This document shows, piece by piece, positions 26,387 through 35,539 of a stretch of 64,000 bases of DNA (within the stretch, counting starts at the first letter, position 1; each line of letters opens with the position of its first letter). The notes under the pieces are model-generated. The model saw only the letters and a list, made by a program, of their open reading frames with translations, had not been told where the DNA came from and searched no databases. The position numbers and the translations under genes were made by a program. The stretch is from the NCBI GenBank assembly GCA_034506255.1, contig JAPDPX010000002.1:320971-384970 (forward strand), in the 5' to 3' direction. This DNA is from a candidate division KSB1 bacterium. Its GTDB lineage: Bacteria > Zhuqueibacterota > Zhuqueibacteria > Zhuqueibacterales > Zhuqueibacteraceae.

Positions 26387-26968
26387 AAATCCACCGCGTT
26401 TGTGGGTCTCTGAAACGGCATTTTTGATTTCGGACTCAACCGGCGATTCGGACCGGCCATCATTCGCATCCGTCCGACCTCACCGACTTTGGAGAATATG
26501 TTCCGGCAAGGCCTGGCCGTTGCTTCAAATCCCGGCCTCTCACGATGCCCGGCTTTGCGAAACCTCGGCTCAGCCGGGCTCGCAATGTGTTTGCTCACTT
26601 GACCAGATCAGGTCAAAAAAGATGCGGCTTTTGTGAATGATGGTCTCCAAACGCATTTCCCCCGCGCCTTCTCTCGGAGAGAGAAAGGAGAAGACAAACT
26701 GGATTGGAATGCAATTGTCTCAATTGCACTCTTGCTGAAGACGTCACGTTTTTCTCACACGAACGAAAGGGCACTTCCCACGAAATGGCTTTTTCCCGTG
26801 GGGTTTCGGTTTTCGTGGAAGGATTTTCTGTGTTTGATCTTGACACCGAGGGTGGTATCACTGTTGTGTTATGCACCGGCCGTCCCGAGCGGGACCTAGG
26901 CGCGCATCTCTCATCTTCTTCAGGCGTGCGGCGAAAGCGCTCCCGTGGAGCAATCTGTTTAGAACTGC
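26387..26968. other. Intergenic region with short palindromes
   Basis: About 580 bases, AT-richer than average in the middle. A perfect 6-bp palindrome TTGACC-N6-GGTCAA lies at 26599-26616, and an 8-bp stem with a long loop at 26548-26580. An open frame at 26704-27015 (about 100 residues) has no SD and no recognised domain, so it is not called. Confidence 0.4.
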
Positions 26969-28072
26969 TCACGACAAGCCGCCGGCATGCGCACCCGCCG
27001 GCCCGCTCTCCGTGAAATCGTGCAGCTTTACACCGGGCAGAGTCAGGATAAAATCAGCGCCCAGCGCAGCCGCAGGCGTCCAGGCGCCGGGGCGCACGCG
27101 CTGCGCCAGCACCGCGGCCAGAGCGGCGAGCGCAGCCTCCGCGGTGAAGGTGTATCCCTCCGGCGTGGTTAACGCGGCGGACACCGTGCGCCCCGCCGCA
27201 TTGCGCACCTCACCCCAAATCACACTGAAACACTGCTGGCGCTCCGCTGGTGTCAATTCCCTGGTACCTGCCGCTGCGACCGCTTTCAGCAGCCATTGCA
27301 CCAACGCGGGGCGGGTGAGCGGCGCGATCCGGTTCAGCCACCGCAGGCGGCCAAGCAACGCCGGCGGCACGGCGGTGTAGACGCATATGTTGGGAATGCC
27401 AGTGGTATGAAAAGCCGTACTGACGTCGCCCCAAGGAATGCTTATGCCCATCCTGCTGCCCTGGGGAAAGGGCAGCCGCCGTGTTTGCCAGCCGAACGGC
27501 ACCGCAATGATTTCACCGTTGTGGCGCACGCGGCTGCCGCCCGGCAACGCTTCAATAGCAGTTTTGATTGTGCCCCGGCTCGAGCGGCCGGTTCCACCAA
27601 ACGCCAGTTCGAGATGGGTGGCATCCGGCAGGCGCTTTTTGAGCATCGCTGCCAGGCAATCACTGGGCACAACGTCGAGGCCCACACCCGGCAGCAGGAC
27701 GATGCCCGCCTGCCGCGCCTGCTCGTGGCAGGCAAAAGTTGCTTCGAACACGGAAATTTCACCGGTGATGTCAAGATAATGCACCCGGGCTTGCAGGCAG
27801 GCGGCCCGCATCGGCTGGGAAGTTGCCGAGAACGGCCCGGCCATGTGCAGCACGGCGGTGAGGCCCTGCAGATGCGCATGGATCATGCCGCTGTCGTTGA
27901 GCGTGAAAATGCGGTATTCCAAGCCCAGCTCCCGGGCGAGCCGGCGAATGGCGCCGGCATTGCGACCCGCCAGGATAGGCCGCAGGCCGCGCGCGAACGC
28001 GAGCCGCGCGGTCAGGTCGCCGGTGTAGCCATTGGCGCCGTAGAGCAGCCAGGCAGGCGTGGCTGAAGTCAC
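26969..28072 (-). CDS. Saccharopine-dehydrogenase-like NAD(P)-binding protein
   Basis: 367 residues. N-terminal Rossmann fold WLLYGANGYTGDLTARLAFARG followed by LAGRN, and LTAVLHMAGPFSATSQPM, typical of the saccharopine dehydrogenase/trans-acting enoyl reductase superfamily. GVGLDVVPSDCLA follows in the middle. The biochemical role is unknown; relatives reduce lipids or act on amino-acid adducts. The GTG start at 28072 is chosen because an SD AGAAAGGGAA sits before it; a longer frame to 28162 adds residues of poor quality. It is monocistronic. Confidence 0.75.
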   Translation of the reverse strand: MTSATPAWLLYGANGYTGDLTARLAFARGLRPILAGRNAGAIRRLARELGLEYRIFTLNDSGMIHAHLQGLTAVLHMAGPFSATSQPMRAACLQARVHYLDITGEISVFEATFACHEQARQAGIVLLPGVGLDVVPSDCLAAMLKKRLPDATHLELAFGGTGRSSRGTIKTAIEALPGGSRVRHNGEIIAVPFGWQTRRLPFPQGSRMGISIPWGDVSTAFHTTGIPNICVYTAVPPALLGRLRWLNRIAPLTRPALVQWLLKAVAAAGTRELTPAERQQCFSVIWGEVRNAAGRTVSAALTTPEGYTFTAEAALAALAAVLAQRVRPGAWTPAAALGADFILTLPGVKLHDFTESGPAGAHAGGLS

Positions 28073-28515
28073 GGCATTCCCTTTCTGCAGACGGCATGGG
28101 CAGCGCGGCTGCCCTCCAGGCAAAGCCTGACGGTGCAGCCCGCCGGCAAAAGTCCCCTGCAACGGTCTGGCCGTTGTGTGAGAAACCGCGACACAGACGG
28201 CGTGGAAACATTCGACCGGATACTAACCAAAAAACGGCACAAGCGCAAGCCGCGCCTGCCCGCATGGTTTCCCGCCGGGGCGGGCTTGCTTTTTCAGGAA
28301 AAGCTCTTTAGCTTGCCCGCCGGATTGCGAGCCGGGTGGCGGCCACGCCAAGATGATGGTGCATGCCGGCGGTTGGCGCCATTTTGTTGGTGACAGCTCA
28401 CCTCACGAGATTGGCCACCACCCAGCCATTGCCCGAAACTTCCCAGAATGCGGTGGAAAACCATTGCCCGGCCGTGGCAAAACGGCCGTAAATTTTGCCG
28501 GGGAGGAGAACCATC

Positions 28516-28644
28516 ATGAGTTCCCGCAGCAAAACCGTGATCATCATTCTGTTCATCTTCTTCATCATGTTTCTCATTTTCCCGCGCGGCTGTCCGGAGC
28601 AGGGCGGGGCGGCTTCGCAGCCGGGGACCGCGCTGTTGCGATGA
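28516..28644 (+). CDS. 42-residue single-span membrane peptide
   Basis: ATG 28516 follows a strong SD (GGGAGGAG) by 7 bases. The product has a short basic N-terminus (MSSRSK), one strongly hydrophobic helix (residues 7-22, VIIILFIFFIMFLIF) and a polar tail with a single Cys (PRGCPEQGG). It is too short for routine gene calling. No family is recognised; small membrane peptides often regulate transporters or act in stress. It stands alone between larger genes. Confidence 0.5.
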   Translation: MSSRSKTVIIILFIFFIMFLIFPRGCPEQGGAASQPGTALLR

Positions 28645-29236
28645 CAGGCGCGCGCCTGCCCACAGTCATCATCTGAAGCAATCTCCCGAAAAAAAATTGA
28701 CGCGAAGGCGTGAAAGTGCCAATTACTTCTTGCATTTTCCTGAAAAAGTTTGTTTATTGCGCGCGTCAAAAAATGATCGTCGAACAAACTGGAGATTGAC
28801 GCATCAGATGTTACTCACAATCCCGGCCGATTCAGCAGAACCGCCAGAACCGGCTTCTCCCACCCAGCCCTCAGCCGCTGCGTACTTCGCGGGGGAAGTA
28901 ATCCAACACCTTCCCATTCCAGTATTGTCACCCGTCTGTCTCTATCGCAAACCAACCCTCCCAGCAATGCCACAGGTGATTGCCGTGTGAAAGCGAACCA
29001 GTCGCCCGGTTGCGACTCAGGCCCACATGAAATCATTGCGGCGGCAACTGCTCGTGCGGCCAGGCGGTTTCGGAAACAGTTGCCCCCGTGCCAATCACCC
29101 AAAAACAGCATGGCCGGCAACCACGCCACGCCGGAGAAAACACCCGGTGCGCACATGGGCGCAAGACCGGCGCGACGCACGCCAGGCCATCACCTGAACC
29201 ACCTGCATTTCCACCGTCTTTGAGGAGACCAACATT
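28645..29236. other. Intergenic region before the ATP-grasp operon
   Basis: About 590 bases with a short A-run then TTGACG at 28697-28702, but no matching -10. Open frames here are proline- and cysteine-rich without domain features. It presumably contains the promoter of the operon beginning at 29237. Confidence 0.4.
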
Positions 29237-30298
29237 ATGCGAGTCGGATTCACTTACAACATGAGGCGCAGCTCGGCGACCGCCGAAGAAACGGAGCCTC
29301 CTGATTTCCCCTCGCTTCCTGCTCCCGGCCGCGATGGCATGGACAACTTTGCCGAATGGGATGACGAGCAGGTCGTCCGTGACCTGTACGAGACCCTGGC
29401 AAAATATCATGAGGTGATTCCCATCGAAGCCGACCTCAACGCCTTCGAGAAGCTGCGCAAGTACCGTCCGGATATTGTGTTCAACATCGCAGAAGGCTTC
29501 TTTGGCCCTTCACGCGAGTCGGTCATTCCTGCCATGCTGGAAATGCTGGGCATTCCCTACACCGGTTCCGACCCCGTCACCCTCGGTCTCTGCCTGGACA
29601 AGGCGCGCGCCAAGGAGATTCTGGGCTACCACCGCCTGCCCACCGCGAAATTTGCCGTGTTGAAATCCTGGCCGCTCAACGGCCAGTTGCGCCACTTCGA
29701 TTATCCCATGTTCGTCAAGCCGCTGTTTGAAGGTTCCAGCAAGGGCATCTGGATGGATTCCGTGGTGGAGAATACCGCTGCCATGAAAGCCACGGTCGAA
29801 AAAATCTGGCACACTTATGCACAGCCGGCGCTGGTGGAAGAGTTCATGCCCGGTCGGGAATTCACCGTGGCGCTGCTGGGCAACGGCCCCTCCCTGCGTG
29901 TGCTACCGATCGTCGAGATTGCTTTCGAGGTGTTGCCGCAGGGTGCCAAGCCCATTTATGGCTGGGAGGCGAAGTGGCTGTGGGACTCGGCCGAGCACCA
30001 GTTGGAAATCTACAAATGCCCCGCAGCGCTCGACGCCGAGCTGCAGACCAAGATCGAAACCCTGTGCAAGAAGGCCTTCAATTATCTTGGCTGCCGCGAT
30101 CTCTGCCGCATCGACGTGCGCCTGGATGCCAACGGCGAACCCAATATTCTCGAACTCAACCCGCTGCCCGGTTTGATCAAGGATCCGGCGGTGCATTCCT
30201 GCTTTCCGAAGGCGGCCTACACCGCGGGCATGACCTTCGACGATTTGATCCTCACCATTTTGGAGGAGGCGTGCCGCCGGCAGGGGGTGCGGCGATGA
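29237..30298 (+). CDS. D-alanine-D-alanine-ligase-like ATP-grasp enzyme (1)
   Basis: 353 residues. The N-terminal pre-ATP-grasp domain contains DIVFNIAEGFFGPSRES and GIPYTGSDPVTLGLCLDK. The ATP-grasp core has FVKPLFEGSSKGI, ALVEEFMPGREFTVALLG and the Mg-binding end IDVRLDANGEPNILELNPL followed by GLI. It is clearly Ddl-related but about 45 residues longer than typical DdlB, with an internal addition at residues 235-255. An SD TTTGAGGAG precedes ATG 29237. Its stop overlaps the start of a second ligase. Ddl-type duplicates outside mur operons often ligate other substrates, so a peptide or amino-acid ligation role is inferred. Confidence 0.8.
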   Translation: MRVGFTYNMRRSSATAEETEPPDFPSLPAPGRDGMDNFAEWDDEQVVRDLYETLAKYHEVIPIEADLNAFEKLRKYRPDIVFNIAEGFFGPSRESVIPAMLEMLGIPYTGSDPVTLGLCLDKARAKEILGYHRLPTAKFAVLKSWPLNGQLRHFDYPMFVKPLFEGSSKGIWMDSVVENTAAMKATVEKIWHTYAQPALVEEFMPGREFTVALLGNGPSLRVLPIVEIAFEVLPQGAKPIYGWEAKWLWDSAEHQLEIYKCPAALDAELQTKIETLCKKAFNYLGCRDLCRIDVRLDANGEPNILELNPLPGLIKDPAVHSCFPKAAYTAGMTFDDLILTILEEACRRQGVRR

Positions 30299-31362
30299 AC
30301 AGTCCAAAAGTTTTGCTGGCCTACAATGCCCCACGCCGCCAACAGCGCGGCCGCGCGATTGACTACATTTCCGAAGCCGGTGTGCTGGAGCAGGTCAATG
30401 CCGTGTATGCCGCCCTGCGCGAGCTCGGTTATGAAGTCATGCTCGCGCCCCTGCAGAAATCGATTCACGCCTTCATGGAGCGGCTTTCCCGCCTCCCCGC
30501 TGATCTGGTGTTCAATTTGGTGGAAGGGTGGCAGGGGGAGAGCCGTTTTCATGTGCATGTCGCCTGCATGTACGAGCTGCTGGGCGTGCCCTACACCGGC
30601 GCGCCGCCCGCCACTTTGATGCTCGCCACCGACAAGTGGACAACCAAGATGCTGCTGCAGCAGGCGGGCCTGCCGGTGCCGGCCGGTCTGCTGTGCAGTG
30701 AAGTGCCCGGCCGCGTCAATCTGCGCTTCCCCCTGATCGTCAAGCCGGTGCATGAAGATGCCAGCCTGGGCATCGACGCGGAATCCGTCGTCGATACGGT
30801 TGACGATTTGCGCCGGCGGGTGGCGTGGGTGATTCAAAACTATCATCAGCCGGCGCTGGTGGAGGAATACATCGACGGCCGCGAGTTGAACATTGCCATC
30901 CTCGGGGACCAAATTCCGGAAGCACTGCCGATTTCGGAGATCACTTTTCCCTACTGGCCGGCGGAGGTGCCGCGCATTTGCTCCTACAACGTCAAGTGGA
31001 TGGCGGACAGCGAAGAGTATCATGCGGTGGCGGCCGAGTGTCCTGCCGTGCTCGAGGAGGAAACCGCCCGCCGCGTGCAGCAAATCGCGCTTGCCGCTTT
31101 TCAGTTGCTTGGCTGCCGCGACTACGCCCGTGTCGACATGCGCCTGTCCGCCGACAACCAGCCCTACATCGTGGAAGTCAACCCCAATCCCGACATCTCG
31201 CCGGATGCGGGATTGACACGTTCGGCACTGGCTTCGGGGCGGTCGTATGTGCAACTGGTGGGTGACATCATGGCATGCGCCCTGAAACGTGGAGAACCCC
31301 ATGGTCGCCATTCGCGCCCTGCAGCGCGACGATCGGCCGTCTATCAGCCGAATTTTGCATGA
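30295..31362 (+). CDS. D-alanine-D-alanine-ligase-like ATP-grasp enzyme (2)
   Basis: 355 residues, a divergent paralogue of the upstream gene. Shared blocks: DLVFNLVEGWQGESRF, GVPYTGAPPATLMLATDK, LIVKPVHEDASLGID, ALVEEYIDGRELNIAILG and VDMRLSADNQPYIVEVNPNPD. The ATG overlaps the previous stop (ATGA), so the two are co-translated. The frame itself is open upstream of 30295, but inside the first ligase. Its last about 60 bases overlap the start of the acetyltransferase gene in another frame. Two ligases plus an acetyltransferase suggest stepwise building of a small conjugate; the substrates are unknown. Confidence 0.8.
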   Translation: MNSPKVLLAYNAPRRQQRGRAIDYISEAGVLEQVNAVYAALRELGYEVMLAPLQKSIHAFMERLSRLPADLVFNLVEGWQGESRFHVHVACMYELLGVPYTGAPPATLMLATDKWTTKMLLQQAGLPVPAGLLCSEVPGRVNLRFPLIVKPVHEDASLGIDAESVVDTVDDLRRRVAWVIQNYHQPALVEEYIDGRELNIAILGDQIPEALPISEITFPYWPAEVPRICSYNVKWMADSEEYHAVAAECPAVLEEETARRVQQIALAAFQLLGCRDYARVDMRLSADNQPYIVEVNPNPDISPDAGLTRSALASGRSYVQLVGDIMACALKRGEPHGRHSRPAARRSAVYQPNFA

Positions 31363-31780
31363 CACCGGCAACTTCACCGCCGCGGAAATCGCGGTTGCGC
31401 TCGAACTGATCGACATCTATCTCAACCAACCGCAGCAGCGGGACTATCTCTTGTATTGTGCCACCGACACCACCGCCGAGGTCATCGGCTACGTCTGTTT
31501 TGGGCCGACCCCGATGACCGAAGGCACCTGGGATTTGTATTGGATCGCCGTTGCCCCGCAGCATCAGGGCCGCGGCGTCGGCCGGGAGTTGATGGAATTC
31601 GTGGAGAATTATGTCAGCGGCTGCAACGGCCGCCAGCTTTTCATCGAAACCTCTTCACAGCCGAAATACGAACCCACCCGCCGATTTTATCTCCGCCGGA
31701 ACTATCAGGAAATTGCCCGCATCCCCGACTTTTACAGCGTCGGGGATGACCGGGTCATTTACCGCAAATTGTTGCGCTGA
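31301..31780 (+). CDS. GNAT-family N-acetyltransferase
   Basis: 159 residues. Acetyl-CoA-binding motif A reads IAVAPQHQGRGVGRELMEFV (with QGRGVG), preceded by the beta strand TWDLYW and followed by IETSSQPKYEPTRRFYLRRNY. GNATs acetylate amines on small molecules, peptides or proteins. ATG 31301 has GTGGAG upstream; a GTG at 31289 is also in frame. It overlaps the end of ligase 2 by about 60 bases, the third gene of a tightly coupled operon. Confidence 0.85.
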   Translation: MVAIRALQRDDRPSISRILHDTGNFTAAEIAVALELIDIYLNQPQQRDYLLYCATDTTAEVIGYVCFGPTPMTEGTWDLYWIAVAPQHQGRGVGRELMEFVENYVSGCNGRQLFIETSSQPKYEPTRRFYLRRNYQEIARIPDFYSVGDDRVIYRKLLR

Positions 31781-32045
31781 TACCCCTCCGGCAAGCCGGT
31801 CGGCCCGGTTTTCCCGGCGCGCCGCCCGCCACCGACCTCACCCCGCGGGGCGCAGGCGGACATGCCGGCAGCGCAAAATCTGCTTGTGCTTCACGGAAAC
31901 TTGATTATCTTGCCCCTCAACTTTTTCAGCGCACGGAGTTTTGCAGCCAAAATCCCGGCCCCAGAACGAGTCCCTCACTGTTTTCGCGCAACGACGCAGT
32001 CGCCGCGCGGCGATCGCGGCATACGATCCACGGAGGAAGGAAAAC

Positions 32046-33296
32046 ATGGAACGCCTCATCAGTCTGTTGGGGATGTTCATCTTGTTGGCGCTGGCCTACG
32101 CCATTTCCTATGATCGCCGGAATTTTCCCTGGCGGGTGGTGCTGTGGGGGACGGGCCTGCAACTGCTGTTTGCGGTCATCATCCTGTGGACGGAAGCGGG
32201 CAAAACCGCTTTCCAGTGGACGGGTGACAAGATCACTGCTTTTCTCGGCTTCACCAAATACGGCACCGAGTTTCTCTTTGGCAATCTCGTCAAGCCCGAG
32301 TTTCAAAACACCTTTGGTTTTCAGTTCGCCTTCGCCATTCTGCCCACCATCATCTTCTTCTCGGCCGTCATGTCGATTCTCTATTATCTCGGTGTGATGC
32401 AAAGAGTCGTGGAGTTGATCGCGCGCGCCATGGCCAAAACCATGGGCACGAGCGGCGCGGAGTCGCTTTCCTGTTCCGCCAATATCTTCGTGGGCCAGAC
32501 CGAGGCGCCGTTGTTGATCCGGCCGTTCATCGCCCAGGCGACGCGCTCGGAGTTGATGGCGATCATGTGTGGCGGCTTCGCCACGGTGGCGGGCGGCGTG
32601 CTGGCGGGGTACATCGCGATGGGCATTCCGGCCTCGCATTTGCTGGCTGCCAGCGTGATGTCCGCACCGGCCGCCCTGGTGATGGCCAAGATCATTCTGC
32701 CGGAACGGGAAGAGTCGGTCACCAAAGGCCACGTGAAAGTTCCGCCCGTCAAAATCGCAGGTGACGTTATTGAGGCGGCGGCCGTGGGCGCAGCGGATGG
32801 TGTCAAGCTGGCAGTCAATGTCGGCGCCATGTTGCTGGCCTTCATCGCCCTCATCGCCGTGATCAACGCCGGCATGGGAATCATTCACCAGACGCTGGCA
32901 AACTGGGTGAACTTCAATTATTTTCCGCAGGATTTGCGCACGCTTTTCGGCTGGATTTTTTCGCCACTGGCGTGGGTCATGGGCGTGCCCTGGAAAGACT
33001 GCCTGGAGTTTGGCAACCTGCTGGGCACCAAGATTTCGATCAACGAATTTGTCGCCTACGTCCAGCTCGGCGAGACGATTAAAACCGGCGCGATGAGCGA
33101 GCGCGCTGTGATCATTGCGACCTACGCGCTGTGCGGCTTTGCCAATTTCTCCTCCATCGCCATTCAAATCGGCGGCATCGGCGGCATGGCTCCGGAACGC
33201 CGCAGCGATCTCGCCAAACTCGGCCTGCGCGCCATGTTCGGCGGTGCGCTGGCAAGTTGGATGACCGCGACCATCGCGGGGATGCTTACTGGATAA
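32046..33296 (+). CDS. nupC: NupC-family nucleoside transporter (CNT)
   Basis: 416 residues with about eight to ten membrane helices. CNT signatures are visible: SCSANIFVGQTEAPLLIRPFI in the middle, AGGVLAGYIAMGIPASHLLAASVMSAPAAL after it, KISINEFVAYVQLG, and YALCGFANFSSIAIQIGGIGG near the C-terminus. It imports nucleosides with Na+ or H+ across the inner membrane. ATG 32046 has SD GGAAGG; upstream residues in the frame are non-membrane and unlikely. Monocistronic. Confidence 0.93.
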   Translation: MERLISLLGMFILLALAYAISYDRRNFPWRVVLWGTGLQLLFAVIILWTEAGKTAFQWTGDKITAFLGFTKYGTEFLFGNLVKPEFQNTFGFQFAFAILPTIIFFSAVMSILYYLGVMQRVVELIARAMAKTMGTSGAESLSCSANIFVGQTEAPLLIRPFIAQATRSELMAIMCGGFATVAGGVLAGYIAMGIPASHLLAASVMSAPAALVMAKIILPEREESVTKGHVKVPPVKIAGDVIEAAAVGAADGVKLAVNVGAMLLAFIALIAVINAGMGIIHQTLANWVNFNYFPQDLRTLFGWIFSPLAWVMGVPWKDCLEFGNLLGTKISINEFVAYVQLGETIKTGAMSERAVIIATYALCGFANFSSIAIQIGGIGGMAPERRSDLAKLGLRAMFGGALASWMTATIAGMLTG

Positions 33297-33366
33297 GATA
33301 GACAAGGAGACAAGATCAGCGAGCGCAGAAGGGCTTTTAATTTTTCCAAACTATTGGGAGGGTATC

Positions 33367-33750
33367 ATGGAAAAACTGGAGGCTATATTCGACCTTGGGG
33401 AACGAGCCTTGCGCTTTGCCACGCCGATCGTCAAGTATGTCCGGACTTTTCCGAGAGATGTTGCGGGGTTTGAAATTGGCGGGCAGCTTATCCGCGTTGG
33501 CACTTCTCCGGGCGCCAATTATGAAGAAGCCGATGCCTGTGCCGGCGCCAATGAATTCATCTACAAAATACGGACCTGCTTGAAAGAGTGTCAGAAAACC
33601 CGCTGCCGGTTGCTGGTCTCCAAATTTGCTTTCCGGGAAAGCGGGCTGGACACCTGGCTGCGCAGGAAAATCTCTGCGAGGATCAAAATTTTCAAAACGA
33701 TTATCACGAAGACCATCACGAAAAGAAAATCCCCCAACCTCGATTGCTGA
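33367..33750 (+). CDS. Four-helix-bundle protein (23S rRNA IVS-like family)
   Basis: 127 residues. The core IGGQLIRVGTSPGANYEEADACAG then ANEFIYKIRTCLKECQKTR matches the four-helix-bundle family (named after proteins found in 23S rRNA intervening sequences), where 'RSGTSVGANYEEA' and 'FIHKI...KEA.E' are standard. SD GGGAGGG sits just before ATG 33367. The Trp-bearing KESRYW position reads KTRCRL, and the C-terminus is Lys/Thr-rich, so this may be a diverged copy. Function in the family is unknown. It is a single gene between two transporters. Confidence 0.75.
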   Translation: MEKLEAIFDLGERALRFATPIVKYVRTFPRDVAGFEIGGQLIRVGTSPGANYEEADACAGANEFIYKIRTCLKECQKTRCRLLVSKFAFRESGLDTWLRRKISARIKIFKTIITKTITKRKSPNLDC

Positions 33751-33958
33751 AAACTCCGAATTTGAATTGTCTACCCTGCCCCGTGGGCTTTTGCAGTGAC
33801 GGCCGGTCGCACGGCCTTTGATCATCGATTTCGTCCTCCGGGACTCCCGGCTCTGCGTTGCGTTCACCTTGCGGCCCGGTGGCGCTGTTCTTGCCTTGCC
33901 ATGAAATGTAATCTGAAATTGCAGCATCAGCCGCTCTGTCCGTTTTGACTTTTTTATC

Positions 33959-33992
33959 CAACTTGGCTCTTTGACCAACTTGGTTCCCTGAC
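33959..33992 (+). repeat. Tandem 17-base imperfect repeat abutting a start codon
   Basis: CAACTTGGCTCTTTGAC (33959-33975) is followed at once by CAACTTGGTTCCCTGAC (33976-33992), 14 of 17 identical. One base later the permease ATG (33994) begins. No Shine-Dalgarno sequence is present there. Confidence 0.6.
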
Positions 33993-33993
33993 C

Positions 33994-35496
33994 ATGAACC
34001 TGTTCCGCACCAAGAACCTTGATCAGTTGACCCACGACGCCGAGGCCACCCGCATGAAGCGCTCGCTCGGCGCGGTCGATTTGATTTCCCTGGGCATCGG
34101 CGCCATCATTGGCACCGGCATCTTTGCCATCATCGGCACGGCCGTCGCGGGCGATACGGTGCGCCCCGGCGCCGGTCCGGCCATCATGTTGTCCTTCGTG
34201 CTGACGGCGATTGCCTGTGCCTTCTCGGGTTTGTGTTATGCCGAGTTCGCCTCGCTGGTGCCGGTCTCCGGCAGCGCCTACACATATGCTTATGCCACCC
34301 TTGGCGAACTGGTGGCCTGGATCATCGGCTGGGATTTGATCATCGAATACGCCATAGGCAATGTGGCGGTGGCGATCGGCTGGGCGGCGTATTTTCATCA
34401 GATGTGCGAGGGCCTCGGTCTGCACATTCCCGCCTGGCTGTCGGTGGATTATCGCTCCGCGGCACAGACGGCCGCGGCCGTTGCCAAAGCCGGCGGGCAG
34501 GTCGATCCCAGCCTTGCGCTGAATTACGAAGCCTGGCTCAACCATCCCACCATTTTGGGCATTCCCATCATCTTCAACTTTCTGGCGGTGGCGATCGTGG
34601 CACTGATTACCTGGGTGCTGGTGCTGGGCGCAAAGGAATCCGCATGGGTCAACAATCTGATGGTGGCGATCAAGCTCGCGATTCTGCTGTTCTTCATCTA
34701 TGTGGGCGCCAAGTACGTCAAGCCGGAGCATTGGTCGCCGTTCATGCCCAACGGCTTTCCCGGCGTGTGGACCGGCGCGAGCCTGATCTTTTTTGCCTAT
34801 ATCGGTTTTGATGCCATCTCCACTGCCGCGGAGGAATGCCGCAATCCCGGCCGTGACATGCCCATCGGCATCATCGGTTCGCTGGCAATCTGCACGCTGC
34901 TCTATGTGGCGGTGGCGGCGGTTTTGACCGGCATGATGCCGTGGGACAAACTCGGTGTCGCCGATCCGCTCGCGGAGGCGCTGGCCTATGTCGGCTCCGA
35001 TGCCGCCGCCGGCCTGGTGGCGTTCGGCGCGGTGATTTCCATGACCGCGGTGCTGCTCGTCTTTCAATATGGCCAGCCGCGCATCTTCTTTGCCATGTCG
35101 CGCGACGGCCTGCTGCCGCCCTACTTCGAAAAGATCCATCCCAAATACAAAACCCCGCACAAGACCACCATCTGGACCGGCGTGGTGGTCGCAACCATCG
35201 CCGCGGTTGCCAACATCAACGAGATCGTGGAGCTCACCAACATCGGCACGCTCTTCGCTTTTGTGCTGGTGTGCGCCGGCGTCATCATTCTGCGTTACAA
35301 GGATCCGCACCGGCCGCGCGTTTTCAAAACTCCGCTGGTGCCGCTGGTGCCGTTGCTCGGCATCGCCTCCTGTGTTTACCTGATGGCCGGCCTGCCCCAT
35401 GTCACCTGGCTTCGTTTCGGCGTGTGGCTGCTGGCCGGCTTGCTGCTGTATTTTGTTTACGGTTTTTGGCACAGCCAACTGCGCGGCAAAGCTTGA
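33994..35496 (+). CDS. APC-superfamily amino-acid permease (CAT/YfnA-like)
   Basis: 500 residues, about 12-13 membrane helices. After a basic leader, helix 1 carries the APC signature GIGAIIGTGIFAIIG (34-48); later SGLCYAEFASLVPVSGSAYTYAY, SLIFFAYIGFDAISTAAEEC and RIFFAMSRDGLLPPYF are strongly CAT-family (cationic amino-acid transporter) like. Substrate cannot be fixed from sequence. It is adjacent (43 bases) to a second APC permease in the same direction, suggesting a two-permease transcript. A tandem repeat instead of an SD precedes the start, so the exact initiation codon is less certain. Confidence 0.88.
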   Translation: MNLFRTKNLDQLTHDAEATRMKRSLGAVDLISLGIGAIIGTGIFAIIGTAVAGDTVRPGAGPAIMLSFVLTAIACAFSGLCYAEFASLVPVSGSAYTYAYATLGELVAWIIGWDLIIEYAIGNVAVAIGWAAYFHQMCEGLGLHIPAWLSVDYRSAAQTAAAVAKAGGQVDPSLALNYEAWLNHPTILGIPIIFNFLAVAIVALITWVLVLGAKESAWVNNLMVAIKLAILLFFIYVGAKYVKPEHWSPFMPNGFPGVWTGASLIFFAYIGFDAISTAAEECRNPGRDMPIGIIGSLAICTLLYVAVAAVLTGMMPWDKLGVADPLAEALAYVGSDAAAGLVAFGAVISMTAVLLVFQYGQPRIFFAMSRDGLLPPYFEKIHPKYKTPHKTTIWTGVVVATIAAVANINEIVELTNIGTLFAFVLVCAGVIILRYKDPHRPRVFKTPLVPLVPLLGIASCVYLMAGLPHVTWLRFGVWLLAGLLLYFVYGFWHSQLRGKA

Positions 35497-35539
35497 GGCC
35501 GGCGCCATCGCCGTGGTTCATCGCAATGGAGATACAAAC

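Noticed and set aside
26599..26616. Palindrome TTGACC-N6-GGTCAA as a transcription terminator
   Set aside because: The T-run is on the wrong side of the stem on the minus strand, and A's follow on the plus strand. It may be an operator but no regulator points to it.
26704..27015. Open frame with a faint BrnT-toxin-like pattern (…VSVFVEGFSVFDLDTE…)
   Set aside because: Only a few positions match the family, the key C-terminal motif needs frame changes, there is no SD, and no antitoxin gene follows.
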